The position numbers were made by a program, and so were the translations under genes. Shown here one piece after another: positions 22,032 to 35,500 of a stretch of DNA of 64,000 nucleotides. The stretch is from positions 7,936,001 through 8,000,000 of the forward strand of contig CP075496.1 in assembly GCA_021613535.1 (NCBI GenBank), given 5' to 3'. Position 1 is the stretch's first letter, and every line of letters begins with the position of its first letter. Source of the DNA: Adineta vaga. Lineage: Eukaryota > Rotifera. The notes under the pieces are model-generated. The model was not told the DNA's origin and searched no databases. It worked only from the letters and a program-made list of their open reading frames with translations.

Positions 22032-24103
22032 TGGTGTCTAATGAAAAATTCGAAAAGTTATTTAATTAAATCGATAAAAATGTTAAGTTTAACATCAATT
22101 GGAAATGTTTGGCATAAGAAAAACTATTTATACATGAAGATGTCTGGTTAGTATTAATATTTAATGATTAGTGGGAGAAAAAAATATGACAATAGCTCTC
22201 TATAGGAAGAACTTTTATTTTGATTCTAATTTTGTCAAGTTGGAATAAAGTGAAAATCGGATTATCATGGGTAGATTAATGAAAATTTACACGTTTCTTC
22301 TTATAGTTTTGTTTTCGAATGTAGATATTCAATATTTTCGTTATTGGTATTGCTACTGTTTCACTCTCAATCTATTAATATCAAAAGCTATTTGTACTGT
22401 TTGATTTTATATCTTAAACTTATTACACTAGTTTCAATTTATTGTAGATTTCATTAACGAGTTTTTCCTACCTTATAAACTTGATTGGACTATTGTTCTA
22501 ATGAGAATTTGAAGAATAATTAAATCAAGAACTCGTCAATATTTTAATGAACAAAATATAAACGACTATTAGAAAGAAAATTGCTTTTCTTCTCAAAATA
22601 CTATTTAGAAGTCAAAGATTTTCTTTTAACATTGATGGAGAAAAAAGAAAAATGTTTGCAACAAATGCACTAGTTTTTACGAGTTTTATAAAGAATTGAG
22701 AGGAAAAGATTGAATCAACTCAGAAATGCCGGATAAACTATGACAACTATACTTTCTACATGCTTTTTTATCATTCGAATGTTTCTCAATAGTTTCTGAC
22801 ATTTTCAGTAAAGGTGAAAAAAATGAACTAAGTAGAAAGATCAATGTTTTTCTAACCTCTGAATATTTGATTCAAATAAATCTACTATCTTACGGGTCAT
22901 AAAAGAATTCTTTATAAAACCTATGGCTATTTTTTATATTAAAATTCGAATATTGTTCTATTCATACTGTTTATCTTGTAAAATCTGCCATATTTTTGAA
23001 CAATGTTTAGGGGATAAGAGAGCACATGTGTTTATTGTAGACTCTACAGAACTTGAGAGTTAAACTGAGTTCTTTGATATTGTAAGAATCTAGATGTTTC
23101 AAAAACCTGTCATTGTGCCATGACATTTACGCACAATACTTATCATTAAAATAAAAAGTGAGTAGAAAAGTGAAAATACACACTTGTCTAATAGTTATTA
23201 CTCAAGTTTTAAACGTGTCATCCAGAATGTGTTGATTAATGTGAAATACTTGAGTATGTTGTTTATTCTTTGGATTGTGAAACAGGATCGTAGAGTTTAT
23301 GTAATCATCTGTGTATAATTGTATAAAATTAGAATAAAATGCTACATCACAAACATGAATCTTGGGAAACAATCTTTACCTGAATGAGCAACACAAAAGT
23401 GTCTTTTTCTAACCTATTTTCATACATAAATGCTGAAGATAGAATATGTAAAACGTCATTCAAATCTATTATTATATAAGAGTAGTTTCCATTTGATCCA
23501 TAACGTTACTTCAATCGATATTTCACATATGCATTCTATGATATGATTAGATGTTAATTCTTTCGATTATTCATATGTATATTTCAAAATCATTATTATT
23601 TATTATAAATAAATTTTCTACGACTAAATTAATCAAATAATTTCTATTAAAAATAGTGTTTTTTTTTAATATTTCCATATTTTTTTTCTAATATTTAAAG
23701 CATCTCGAATTTAATATACGCATTTAAGGTAAATGTCTATTTCATCGTAGATTGAGTACATTGTGAACAACTTTCTAGATACGAGAAAACAAATAGCACT
23801 TAGCTAAATACATTAACTATAGAATTTCTAAAAAATGTACTTTAACTGCAAAATCACACAATAAAAAGATCTTAGTTTACGGCAAGAATTCCCTTAGATC
23901 TATATGCTCCTTTTTTTTATTCAATTCTACTGGTAGTAGAAAAAATGGCATTTGTGCTAGATAAAAATAGATTCTATTCAGTGAAAAACGTTCGCAGACC
24001 TTTGCTTTTATTAGTAACACATGACAACTACATCTAACAGTAATGTATATTCGTAGATTATAATATTTGAATTGAACTTCATTTTCTTATCTTTATCATA
24101 CAG
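22032..24103. other. Gene-poor AT-rich region
   Basis: About 2 kb with no supported exon on either strand, one of the emptiest stretches in the window. Poly-T runs and short palindromic AT sequence are frequent. Exons upstream of the orphan exon at 24104 would be expected here but none was recognised. Confidence 0.5.
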
Positions 24104-24349
24104 GTCGTACGATTAATCGTAGGTAAAGAAGATCAGAAAACAGAATTTGGCGACAGTATAGATCTTAACTTGCAGAAACTTGATGCTACTCAGGTCGATC
24201 AAAACGGTTACTGTATGGCTATGCACAGATTCAAAATGGACCGTATCGTTCGACTCGAATATAGAGGCAAAAATAAAAGAAAACTGTTGTCATGCAAACA
24301 AATAAAACCGATAAATACAAAAAATTATCTTATTCGAGGTCAGAAATAA
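24104..24349 (+). CDS. Orphan terminal coding exon, unknown protein
   Basis: A clear acceptor (CTTTATCATACAG) at 24103 is followed by 81 open codons and TAA. Base composition is more even than the flanks, with varied codons. The peptide begins VVRLIVGKEDQKTEF, continues with NLQKLDATQVDQNGY and HRFKMDRIVRLEY, and has a Lys-rich end. No known domain was recognised. No start codon lies near its beginning, so it is either the last exon of a gene whose other exons I could not see in 22-24 kb, or a fragment left by rearrangement or retrocopying. Confidence 0.4.
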   Translation, partial: VVRLIVGKEDQKTEFGDSIDLNLQKLDATQVDQNGYCMAMHRFKMDRIVRLEYRGKNKRKLLSCKQIKPINTKNYLIRGQK

Positions 24350-24904
24350 ATGATGAATTTGAAAATCCACTGACACGTTGTTTTAGATTCTTATTGAAAA
24401 CATCGAATCAATATTTCAAGATTCTCTTCAGCTTAAATGAAAGAAAAGGAATACAATAAGTACAAATAAGATTTAGGATGATTTTTTATACTGATATTGT
24501 TCTTGCTGGTGAAAAACTGTTTTTTGTTGATTTTCATTGATTATTATCAATAAAATCTCTTTATCAATAGTGAATTTAATGTTTGTTTTCATTTCTATTT
24601 GTTTTTCTTGCTATGGGAGTTGATGCATTGTCTCGAGCATACTAGTAGTATGATACTTTTTCGAATGTCCTGCGATTCGTACACTTTCTCGAATTGTAAA
24701 CAAAGTTAATCTAGCTGACTTTTTCAGACGTTATTTATGACGATAAAGAATAAAGATCCAGAAGAATATGTTATTTTAAATAATAGAAAATGAGAACGAT
24801 AATTTAGCTGTTCCATCAATAGGTTACAACAACATTAGTTGAATTTCGATAAACTATGCTTAATTTTCATCATCTAAAGACGATTTAGAGTTCTAAACAA
24901 TAAA
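24350..24904. other. Convergent intergenic spacer
   Basis: AT-rich spacer between the orphan exon (plus) and the SET-domain gene (minus). AATAAA-type signals occur on both strands. No coding signal. Confidence 0.5.
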
Positions 24905-25960
24905 TTATCCTTGTAATTTACCGATAAAATATTCAAAAGGATCAATTCCAAGTGCTCTTGCATATCTGCATAGAAATAGTTATAATAGAAAAGAATTAAA
25001 CTTGAATTGACTTACTCTTCACCATAATGAACAAATAACTAAGTAAATAAGAACTATATATAAGAATGTTCTATATTAATTTGTTCTTACTTCTTCACCT
25101 GCTTTAATATCACGGATTGTTCGATAATAAATTTCACCATTAAATTGAATGGCTGTGAGATTTTCTTGATTTTGTCTCAACGAACAATTAACATATCTAT
25201 AAAATTCTTATGCATTGATGAATAGCGAATTAAATACCTTTTTTTTAATACCTCAACCAGTTACTTCTATGTGGATTGCTTGCATCTATATAGTTATAAA
25301 TATTACCTTTAGCATCGTCGATAGCCCATGCCTATTGTAAACGAAACATATCAACTTTATTAATCAATCCTTTTTTTAATTATCTAACGTACATAACCAG
25401 ATTGATTTGCACGTTCTGCTGATCGATGACGATCACCAGTATATGGTCCGAGAAACGTATTTTTAGAAAAAAATTTTCTAGCAAATGCACCTAATCCAGC
25501 ACTTGAAATGATTGATTTGGCAATTTCAATTCCATTTGGTACGGTATCTTTTGCATGATCAGCCTGTTTTAGAAATGAACAGAAATTGATTCAGTAAGTA
25601 ATAAACTTACATATCGATTAGCTTCATACGTTTGACATCCTTGAGGACATAGACTAGTATTATACTTCTGACATGTATCACAATCTAATTTTATAGATAC
25701 TTATGAAAAAGTTAGAAGAAAGTGTACAAAAGTTTACAAAGATAATTGTCCGATAATACACGTTTTCTCGGTCGAATATGTCGTTCACCAAACTTAGATT
25801 CATACGATATGGGAGAAGAATTTATTATTTGCTTTTTTCTTTGATGTTTAGATTCTAATCATTACGAATACAAACACAGGTTGAAATCTCCATGAGATAA
25901 TCTTGATACAAAGAAAAGAAGATTACTTGATTTTTCTGATTTAATCATTTTCAAAACCAT
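24905..25960 (-). CDS. PRDM7/9-like SET-domain histone methyltransferase, no zinc-finger array
   Basis: Resembles the central part of PRDM9, which methylates H3K4 and H3K36. The exon at 25738-25831 encodes ERHIRPRKRVLSDNYLYCDTCQ across its junction. This matches the SSXRD/zinc-knuckle part of PRDM9 (LRERK...YLYCEMCQ), with a second Cys pair in SLCPQGC. The SET domain follows: SSAGLGAFARK, NTFLGPYTG, the hallmark NWLRYVNC, then FNGEIYYRTIRDIKAGEEL, FVHYGEEYARALGI, and a stop 13 residues on. Further exons are 25611-25684, 25393-25563, 25252-25331, 25091-25196, 25016-25038 (23 nt) and 24905-24965, all in phase. No C2H2 array or KRAB box was seen. The N-terminal exon (ATG at 25960, donor near 25908) is tentative. 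Confidence 0.8.
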
Positions 25961-26593
25961 TATATATGTGAAATAATGATAGAAAAAAAACACAAAATTA
26001 ATCAGATACGTTCAATTGATTAAACATTTCATCAAGCGCCAATCAAATATATTGAAAATAAAGAAACCATCAATCATTTCTCAGGAGAAACGTCGGTGTT
26101 TATCGATGTACCTCTACTATCAAACTGCAGAAGTCATAACAACCTAATCTGAGTATAACGATACCATTTTTTGTTTAACAATTCTCTCATTATATTTAAA
26201 TACCAGAATTTCGAACTTGAACTCTCATTATGATATTGGAACGATCATGAACATACATTTATATAATTGTTACAAATCCAAATGTATTTATATAAATTTA
26301 TTATTTTTTCGATTGTCCTATTGAATTGAATGAAGCAAACAAGAAATATATCATCACACACATGAAAAAAGAAACCCGACATCGCATTTCTGCACACCCA
26401 GACATAAACAGAATTCACTAGTAGATCGAAAACAAACAAAATAACAAAAGAAAGAAAATATGAATTGTTACATAGAAAAAAAACCCGACCAACGAAATGA
26501 ATAGATACCTAACAAAAGATTTACAAGAAACAAAAAATAGCTTTATTTTTCAAGAATAAATAAAGATTTGCCAAGTCTCCTGTCGAAAAATAT
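25961..26593. other. Intergenic region upstream of the SET gene
   Basis: No supported exon. It carries the promoter side of the PRDM9-like gene and the 3'UTR of CEP350 (minus strand). A KRAB-type exon was looked for and not found. Confidence 0.5.
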
Positions 26594-29500
26594 TTAAATA
26601 CGTGTATTATCACTGCTCAAAACTAATCTTTTATTTATAACATCAAAACAGTCTGTTATTGTTTCCTGTATTAATTGATCGAATATATGTTCGGCGACAT
26701 CAAATTTAATTCGTATACAATCATTTTCATAATCAATCCAATCGATTTCTGTTCGACGCAATTCTTCATCAAGAACAATTTCAAATTGTTCATGTCCATG
26801 ACGTCGATCTAATGGCATACGCCATTTCGAATATGTTATTTGGCGAGGAGTTAAATTTAAGATTTCTAAAACTTTCTTTCGAATAAAACTTTCGGCTTCA
26901 TGACGAGTTTTAGGTGGATTGAATCGATAGAAACGTTTCGAAACTAATTTTGTCTTTTGCCATTCAGGATATTGTGGTAATCGAATATTTGGCGAATACA
27001 TTTCATTTAATAGTTCAACACACAGATCGAAGATCATTTGACAATAAGCATGACGACTTTGATAGATATTTTCATTTTCAGAATCGATATTTTCATTACC
27101 TGATTGATTAATGTTGTAATAGGATTCAGGTACTCTTCGATTAATATTTGATTTATCTGAAAAATCTGTATTCTGATTGTAGAGTATGGTAAGAGCTTCA
27201 TGACATAAATGAGTCACTTCTTCACGTGTATGTGGAACAACTGGCTTAATAGGTTCTTCAACAACTACTCTTGGCGAAGGACCCGTTGATAATTCATCAG
27301 CTAAAAGAACAATATATGTATTATTGATCTGAAAACATGTGATTGAATGCTTATCAAACAACAGTGAAATAATCAATTGAAGATTTGTCAATTTCTCAAA
27401 TCTATGTTTCGACATTATATTCGATGATATCAATTAATCGATTTAAGTGATTTTTTGGTTGTACTCATTAGTATCAATAGACTTTCACTTGAAGAACAAA
27501 AATATTAAATTCTCTTTTAGAAAGAAGATCTATAATATATCTGCAACCTCTTCGAATGGTATCTATACGATGAAAATTGGTTCTAAATTTGATTGGTTTG
27601 TCTATACTAATTTCTGAACTCTCTCTCTTTCTCTTCCTTCTAAAAGTTATGATTATTTTCATAGTAATATTCTGAATCCATAAAATAATCGAAGAAATGT
27701 CTTATGCGTACCGTTTCTATCTTCAAGCCGAGTAAGATCAATATTAAGATCCTCCTAAAAATAGACATTTGTTTTTAAAGTTTTCATCGAAAATCATGTT
27801 TTTCTATACTTGTTCATTATTTCCATTAGCAGCTGCATCGAGTTGTTCAAGAAATTCCTGTTGTATTGCTAATATTTGTATGACATTACTTAAAATAAAA
27901 CGATATAATAATTGTTTTTAAAGTAATAATTATATTTTCTTACTCATCATCATCATCTTGATGATTATCAATTTCTTTGTTATGTTCTTCATCAGAGATA
28001 TCTTCATCTGATACACCACCAGTTTCTTCTTTGATGGGAGAATCTTGACTTTTTCTATAAACAATTTCTTTTCCTTGGCTAATTGCTTCATCAATGAAAT
28101 TTTTAATCAATGTTTCAGTCAATTGATCTACTTGAGTAGGTGGTTTGATCTGTTGATGTTGTCCATCTTCTGATTCAATCTTTTGTAAACGTGACGATGA
28201 AGAAATTAGTTCATCATCTTGTCTTGGTGTTGTATTTGCAGATTTCTTCACAAGAACAAGTATTTCTGACTGTTCATCATCCGTAGATTTCGATGTTGAA
28301 CTGTGGTTTTCATCATGATGTGCATGTTGATCTTTAATATCTTCTTGAATGGATTCAATATCAATATCTTCAATTTTAATTTTCGTTGAAGTGTCAGTTT
28401 GAGAATGAATCGATTCTGAGAAATCTTCATCATAATCATTATTGTTTGATTGACTTCGTACAATGGTTGAAGGTGGAATTTGTTCTTTTATTGATGATGT
28501 AGATTTGCTATCGTCTTGTATTGGTGGAGAAGGAGACTTAATCGATTCAGATCTTGAAGATAAAGAAGATAGTGATTTCTTTATTGGAATTTGTTCAGAT
28601 ATTGATGTTGAAGGTGTTGTAACATATTCGTGTACGGATGAAGTCGTAGTTTGAATTTGTTCAAATGGCAATGGTGATTTCACACGTTTATCTATTGATG
28701 TAGAACTTGACTCCGAAACTGATGGCTGTGGCGAAGGAGATTTGACATGTTTATCTATTGATGTAGAATTTGACTCCGAAACTGATGGCTGTGGTGAAGG
28801 AGATTTCACATGTTCTTGTCTAGATTCAAGAATTGATGGTGGAGCTGGTGGTGAAGGAGACTTGGCATGCGAATGTATTGGTGGCGTAGTTGACTTGATT
28901 GGTTGAAATGTCGCTGGAGGCGGAGATGGTGATTCGATACGTTCATGTGCTGATGAATAACTTGGTGAACTTGTTTCAGATCGTGCTGATGGCGAAGGCG
29001 ATTTAATGCGATTTTGTGATGATAAAGAAATAGATTTTACAGCTTCGGATTTTAACGGTGGTATGGGTGATTTAATACGTTCTTGATTTGATAAAGATGA
29101 TGATTTACTTTTTTCCGAAGGTACTGGTGATGAAGATGAAGAAACTTGTGGTGATTGAGATTTAACAGGCTTTTTACTGGTTGTTGAAGACACCGATGAT
29201 GATGATGATGATGATGAAGAAGAAGATGGTACGAAATCTTCTCATCTTTAGCCGATAATGGAAGATTCGTATTTACATCTTCAAATAGTCTAAATAGAAA
29301 TCAATGGTAATATTTGTTTGTTATCATATATTTCAAATCCGTATTCTCATCGACAAACCATCTTGAATACAGATGATCATTTTTAGTGAGAAATACATGT
29401 AAAAAAGAGTATAGTCAAATTCATTTTGCTTTTTATTTCGCCATGTATATATCATCGTTCACGATGTCGAAGTAATCTTCAATAGTTTGAAAATTCCTAA

Positions 29501-32500
29501 GAATTGTTCATGTTTTATTTTCAAATTTGCTATCAATTTTTCTTATTTCAATACAGTAATCAGTTATTAATTCATTAGTATAGTTGAATTTAATAAAGCT
29601 ATCATAAGATATCTCTGAAAATGCGCCTTTTTAATGATTAATTATTTATGTCAATAGTCTTAAGTGCTAAGATGCAATGAACAGTATTTTTCTTAATATA
29701 GATACGACTATTTATGAGAAACAATGATTTCAAGGGCTTGAAAAAAAATTCTGACGAAGTCATTCATATTTATCGCAAAGTCATGTAAAAATAGAACCAA
29801 ATAAAGTATTCAAAGTCTTCAATTTACCATCTGATAGAAAATGATTTTTATTTAATGAAAACTTACTTGTCATGGTCGATACTGGATCGTCGACTATCGT
29901 TATCATATTTTGTTTCATTTGCTAAATCATTCGCATTTGATATCGATAAAGCATCATGTTGAGTATCTCGTTCATCACGTGGTGTTTCTAACGTTCCTAG
30001 GTCGATTTCTTTCTCTTCATCATCACGATGTTGAGTAATCTGTTTTTCTACAGATTTATTTTTTTCTTTTGACAAATTAACTGATGAGGAAGATGAAGAT
30101 GGAACAGGTACTGTTTGTTCTTGTTGAATTGGTTGTAAACGTAATGTTTGAATTTCATGATCATAAGACTAAAAGATATTCAAATTCAATTCATGAATGA
30201 TCTTGTTGTCGCAATGAAAATGTTTTACTTCGATTTGTTTTTTCAATTCATCTTCTTGTCGTCGAAGGATTTCCTTATTTTTACGTTGTTTTAATCGTTC
30301 AAGTTCGAGTTTTTTAGCTTTCAATTGCTCACGATATGCACGTACACGACATTCTAAATCACTAGCATCAGATGTAACAATATCTAAAATAAAAGAAGGT
30401 TTTTTTTTGTTCTGATAAATAAAATAAAATAATATACCTGATTGTTTCTTTTGAATTGAAATAGATGATGTATCACCGTCTTTTTTTAGTCTAACAAATA
30501 GATATAAGAAACAAAGAAAAACAAAATTTATAGGAAATTTACAATTCTGTATCTCTTCGATGAAGTGAATTTTCATCACTAATGCTTGAATTATCTTGTG
30601 AATGATTTGACGATTTCGATCGAACTTCTCTTTGGTTGAACGACCAGTTCCTGATGGACTTGCTGTAGTTCGATTTTCATCAAAGATTTCAAATGCTAAA
30701 CAAAGAAAACAAGCATTGTATAATCCTTTCAACTTGATGTTAAAAATAAAACATTTGTGACGCATTGTGGTCCTTTCCGGTTTAAGAACAAAGCTCAAAT
30801 CAATTATCAAATTAATAATATGTAGATAAGAACGGAAGAGTAGTATCCGTTTTATTCGTAATTAAAACCTCGTCTATCAATGTACTTCCCTATTAGATAC
30901 TCTGGAAATAATTTTAAAACGGATCATTAAAATGCTTTGTGTGTAGGGATGTAGTGAATCAAGTGTTTTTTTTTCGCTCGTATCGTATTCTATATATATA
31001 TCTATATATCTGGAGGGTTATCATTATTGACAAGTCTTTGAATTTTTTTTCTGTTCAATACAATAGATATTTGATGTATTGATCATATATTTCAATAGTT
31101 CTAGTCAAAAAGTCATTCCTGCGATTATAAATGACATTCTAACAGTTTGCTCAAAAGTATATCTATAAATATCTTGATGATTTTTTGGAGATCAATGAAT
31201 ACATGAAGCTACGAAGAACGAACTCGTTTTTTAATTATATCAAAGTTGTTCAAGTAGACAGTTTGTAATTATAAGCATTGTCAATTTTATTTTGACACAT
31301 TTACATATCATCTAATGGATTAATCTATTTGAAATTATCATCTCAAATGCCGCCGCTCAGTGAAAAGTGTGAAATAACACCTTATAGTGAAGATCACAAT
31401 AATCTGAGAACAGAAATGTCATGTCGAGAGAACAAAATGAAGGATATATGTTAATGAGAGTTTCTAATAGTGAAAATCTATTCATTCAAATTCTATCATT
31501 GAGCATTTGGATAATAAAATAATCTATTTCGTACCCAACATTCGATAATCAAAAAGTCGTCGATATACTAACGAGAGAGAAGACAGGATGAGATAGTTCT
31601 TTGGAAATACTATTACTGTGTTTTCAGATACTTTTTCTGATTCCATTGTTTTAGGTCTACTTCTTCAACCAAAGAATCCCTTTCTATGCTCGATTACTTT
31701 CATTTCGATAAATATCATGAATGTGCGATTAAAGTATTTAATTTCTGCTCAAGAATGAAACGGAAAGTAACATTGTGACTTTTATATGGTTATAAAATAT
31801 TAATTAATATTCTCTCAAAAGAGAATCAACTTACCTCTTTTAACAAGTTGACGAATTTTTTTTTCGATATCTTTGAGACGCTTTTCATATGCTTGTAATT
31901 CAATATCACTGTTAAATTTTTGTCGAACACGTTTTTCGCGCGCTGTTAAGATTCTAAAAGAAACAAGAAACGTTTTCATTTTTTTTATTAACAGTATCAT
32001 TTTTGTTATATGTCAATGATTAAACTATACTATTTATCAAAATTCTTCAGGGATTCCTCTATCATATTATCAGATGCACAGTTTCTTTCTCTGTTTCTCT
32101 TTCTCTGTTTCTCCTCTTTAGCAATCATTAGTTTTCCACCTACATATTTTCTCTTCTCTTCTCATTCTCCATTGCCACTTTTATATAAAGGGAAATTCTA
32201 AAATACTAAGCTCATTCAAACAACTCACTGAACAATACACAACTATGGTTCAATTTCAACGTCACAATACTGTCATACTTCTTATTTGTTACATGTCCTT
32301 ATGTTTGATAGTACATGGTGGTGTAATCCCTCATCATGCAAATTACTACGAGGAAGATATGTCGATTCCTATGGATTTCAATGGTCTATCATCTACCGAT
32401 TATGATAATAGTAATCATATGAATAGACGTAGCGATATTTTATTGCCATATCCAACTTCAAAGTTTTATGACGATGCATTTTTTCGGCAAATGGTTAATC

Positions 32501-35500
32501 ATCATAGAAATGACAAACGATCCAAATTGAACCTTCATACGAATCTTAATCTACCACGATACCTACGCTCTATTGATTGATTGTATACTTAAAAGAAATA
32601 CTTAAATAAAAGAAAAAAAAGAAGATTATACCATTCAATTACATTACGTTTTTATTTTACTAACTGGTTTAAAATTTGCTCATCAATATCACGCTTTTTC
32701 TTTCATATTATCTCTACTTTTGTTTCCATTCATGTTTACATGAAATAGAGTGATCAATTCAAATTGTATTCATCAAGCGAAATATAAAATAAAAATTATC
32801 TTATTCATGAAAATCTTTGTTCTTCTCTTAAGATCATCTCAAATTCAGAAATAAAATGAATCCTTCATTCTTTTGATTGATAAACAAATCATATAGGAAA
32901 ACTTCTGTATAAGAATAAATTATTCTTACGATTCTGATGATGATGTTGGAGGACTTGAAGTTTGTGTAGGTCGATGACGAGAATGTGTATTTATTGTTGG
33001 TTGTGATTGAGGTGATGGAGAACGACGTTTTCGATTTGTAGATGTTGTTGATGATGATGATGATGATGATGCTTGATGAATAGGAGATCTTTACATATCA
33101 GAATAATGGATAACTATGGGTGAGAGAAAAAAGACATACTTTCGTGTTTGCTGGTGTGTTGATGTATTAGCATGAAGATTCTATATTGTAAATAAAAAGT
33201 TAAAGAATAATGGAAAGAAAAAGAGTGAAATATTGTTTACTGTTTGAAGGCGTGCTACTGATTCTGTTGGTTCTTGATTTATTTGAGTTATATGTTGAGC
33301 AGTTGTTAGCGTTGAATGATGAAGTGGACGACCATTATCCGGAGACATCTGTGGTGGTAATGGAGGTGATAAGGAACGACGACGATCAGTTTGAGTTGGT
33401 ACGCGAGGTTCTGGTGATGGTATAGGCGTTGTTGATGATAAAGAATTTCGAATATGATTAATTGGTGTAAATAAATTGGATGTAACTGTATTTGGAATAT
33501 TATCATATTCATCAGAATACAATGGTACTGTTGATAGTTTCTTTATTGATTGTTGTTGTTGTTGTTGTTGATCAATTATTACCGGGCCTAAATCAAATGA
33601 AACCGTAGAGGTGTATGATGAAATGTATTTGTTTTTTTTAATCATGTAGAAAAGAAATCATGAGAAAATTCTAATCATACTTTCAGGATATCGTAGAAGA
33701 GTTGAATCGAGGGGAAAATGATGATTTGTTAAGCGAATATTGATATTGATTGATGTACTTTCACCATAGTGGTTCGGCTAGAAATAACATTTGATTTGAA
33801 ACAGTTAGTTAACATATAAGTTTATTTTACTCGTTGATTATATTCATCAGTAGAATGCTCATGTTTTTCATTCAACCACGGTAAAGATTTTCTTACTGAA
33901 TAGCCTCGATATGCTGCTTGGATTTTAGCAGCAGCTTGATCACGATAAACACGTCGTTCTAATAATACATCACTGGATATTTGTTGAGATGGATAATCAG
34001 TTAAACGATTTGAATTTGTACCGCGAGATAAACGTGATATAGTCGAAGATTTAATCGTTTCAGGATAATTGTTTGTTTCATAATATGATGTATGATAACG
34101 TATATTTCCATCATCTTGTCGAAGATATTCATATGAACTAGACGTGACATCGAATGGTTGGGTAGCATCTAAAAAAATATCAATAGATTTATTATAGTAT
34201 ATGTGAATAAAATAAAAAATTTGGTTGACGATTAAATGTAATTTTGTTATGAACTCACAAAAGAAAGAATTCTGTATTTTACTGATCGATTTCAGATGAA
34301 TATCATTAGTAGATTGCTTTTTCAATGGTTGAAAAGGTGAAAAAATTACTAATATTCTTTAGGATAGCAAAGATTAATAACTAATATAATTAGAAAGTAC
34401 TAATTTAGTTTTTTAATACATTTTCATTCGTCAGCTTTGACATGTACTCATAAACGTAAAAATCTTAGTGTGAACTTCCTTGTAAATTGATAGCTTTTCA
34501 GTCCCTTTGTCTTTTTTGTTACTCACCTGGTCGAAAATGTTTGAATCGATTTTCTACGATATCACAATCTCTTGTTAAATCAACAGCCCAACGAAGTAAA
34601 TTTTCATGTCGTGGTACATTATTACTGATTACACCTATATAAGTAGAAAAAAAAAGTTGAAAATTGAGCATTTGATCCTATTCATCGTTTACCATTCTGA
34701 ACAGGTGGTTCCGAACGAGATCGGAGAGATAATTGATCATTTCTATATCATAAATATTTAGAAATTTTCTGTTTTTTTTATAAAGTATTGATAACATACG
34801 ATTTTACTCGTTGAACTTCAATTACTGAATCATTCGAAGAAGATAATGTTGACGACGAAGACGTTGATGACGATGAAGATGAACGTTCCAGATAAGATTG
34901 ATGATCTAATGCACTGTTTGTGTAATAATCTGTGGATGGTCCAAGAACGCGAAGTAATCGTTGACGTGTTTGTTCAGTTAATTCTTTTGGAGTAAAAGAT
35001 GTAAATGCTGATGATCGTTTAGGTACCGATGATGGTAGATGTTGATGAGAAGTTTCTCTCAATTGTTCATTTAATTTTTTTAATTTATCTCTTCGACTTC
35101 GTTCCTGGTCATCTTTGTAACGTTTTTCATTGGAATAAAGTTCTTCATGTTGACGTTTTTGTTGAATATATTCTTGAAGTTTCTTCTTATCATCATCGGA
35201 CTTAGCTACAAAAAATCAAGACTTCAGATATAAGATTAAAAACGTAAAGAAATAGATTTACGTTTAGATGGTGCTGGTTTCAAAGGTGTTTTTTCTATAG
35301 TAATAATAGATGGTTTCGAAGCACCTAAAAACAAAGAATATGTATTCTTTGTTGACTTAAACAGTGCGAAAAATTCTTATGAGATCAAATACAAACTTGT
35401 ATCTCGTTTTGATTTGACAATTATTTCTGTTCGTAAATTATTGCTATTGTTATGAACAAATACTTCTTCGCTAATATCTGTTTTTGTTCGTTTACTAATC

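Noticed and set aside
22267-22404. Short frame beginning MGRLMKIYTFLLIVLF, signal-peptide-like
   Set aside because: Only 45 codons, AT-rich, no promoter or poly(A) context, and no processing sites. It is probably chance.
22032-24103. Gene-poor block considered as a decayed transposon
   Set aside because: No terminal repeats, target duplication or transposase or reverse-transcriptase residues could be seen.
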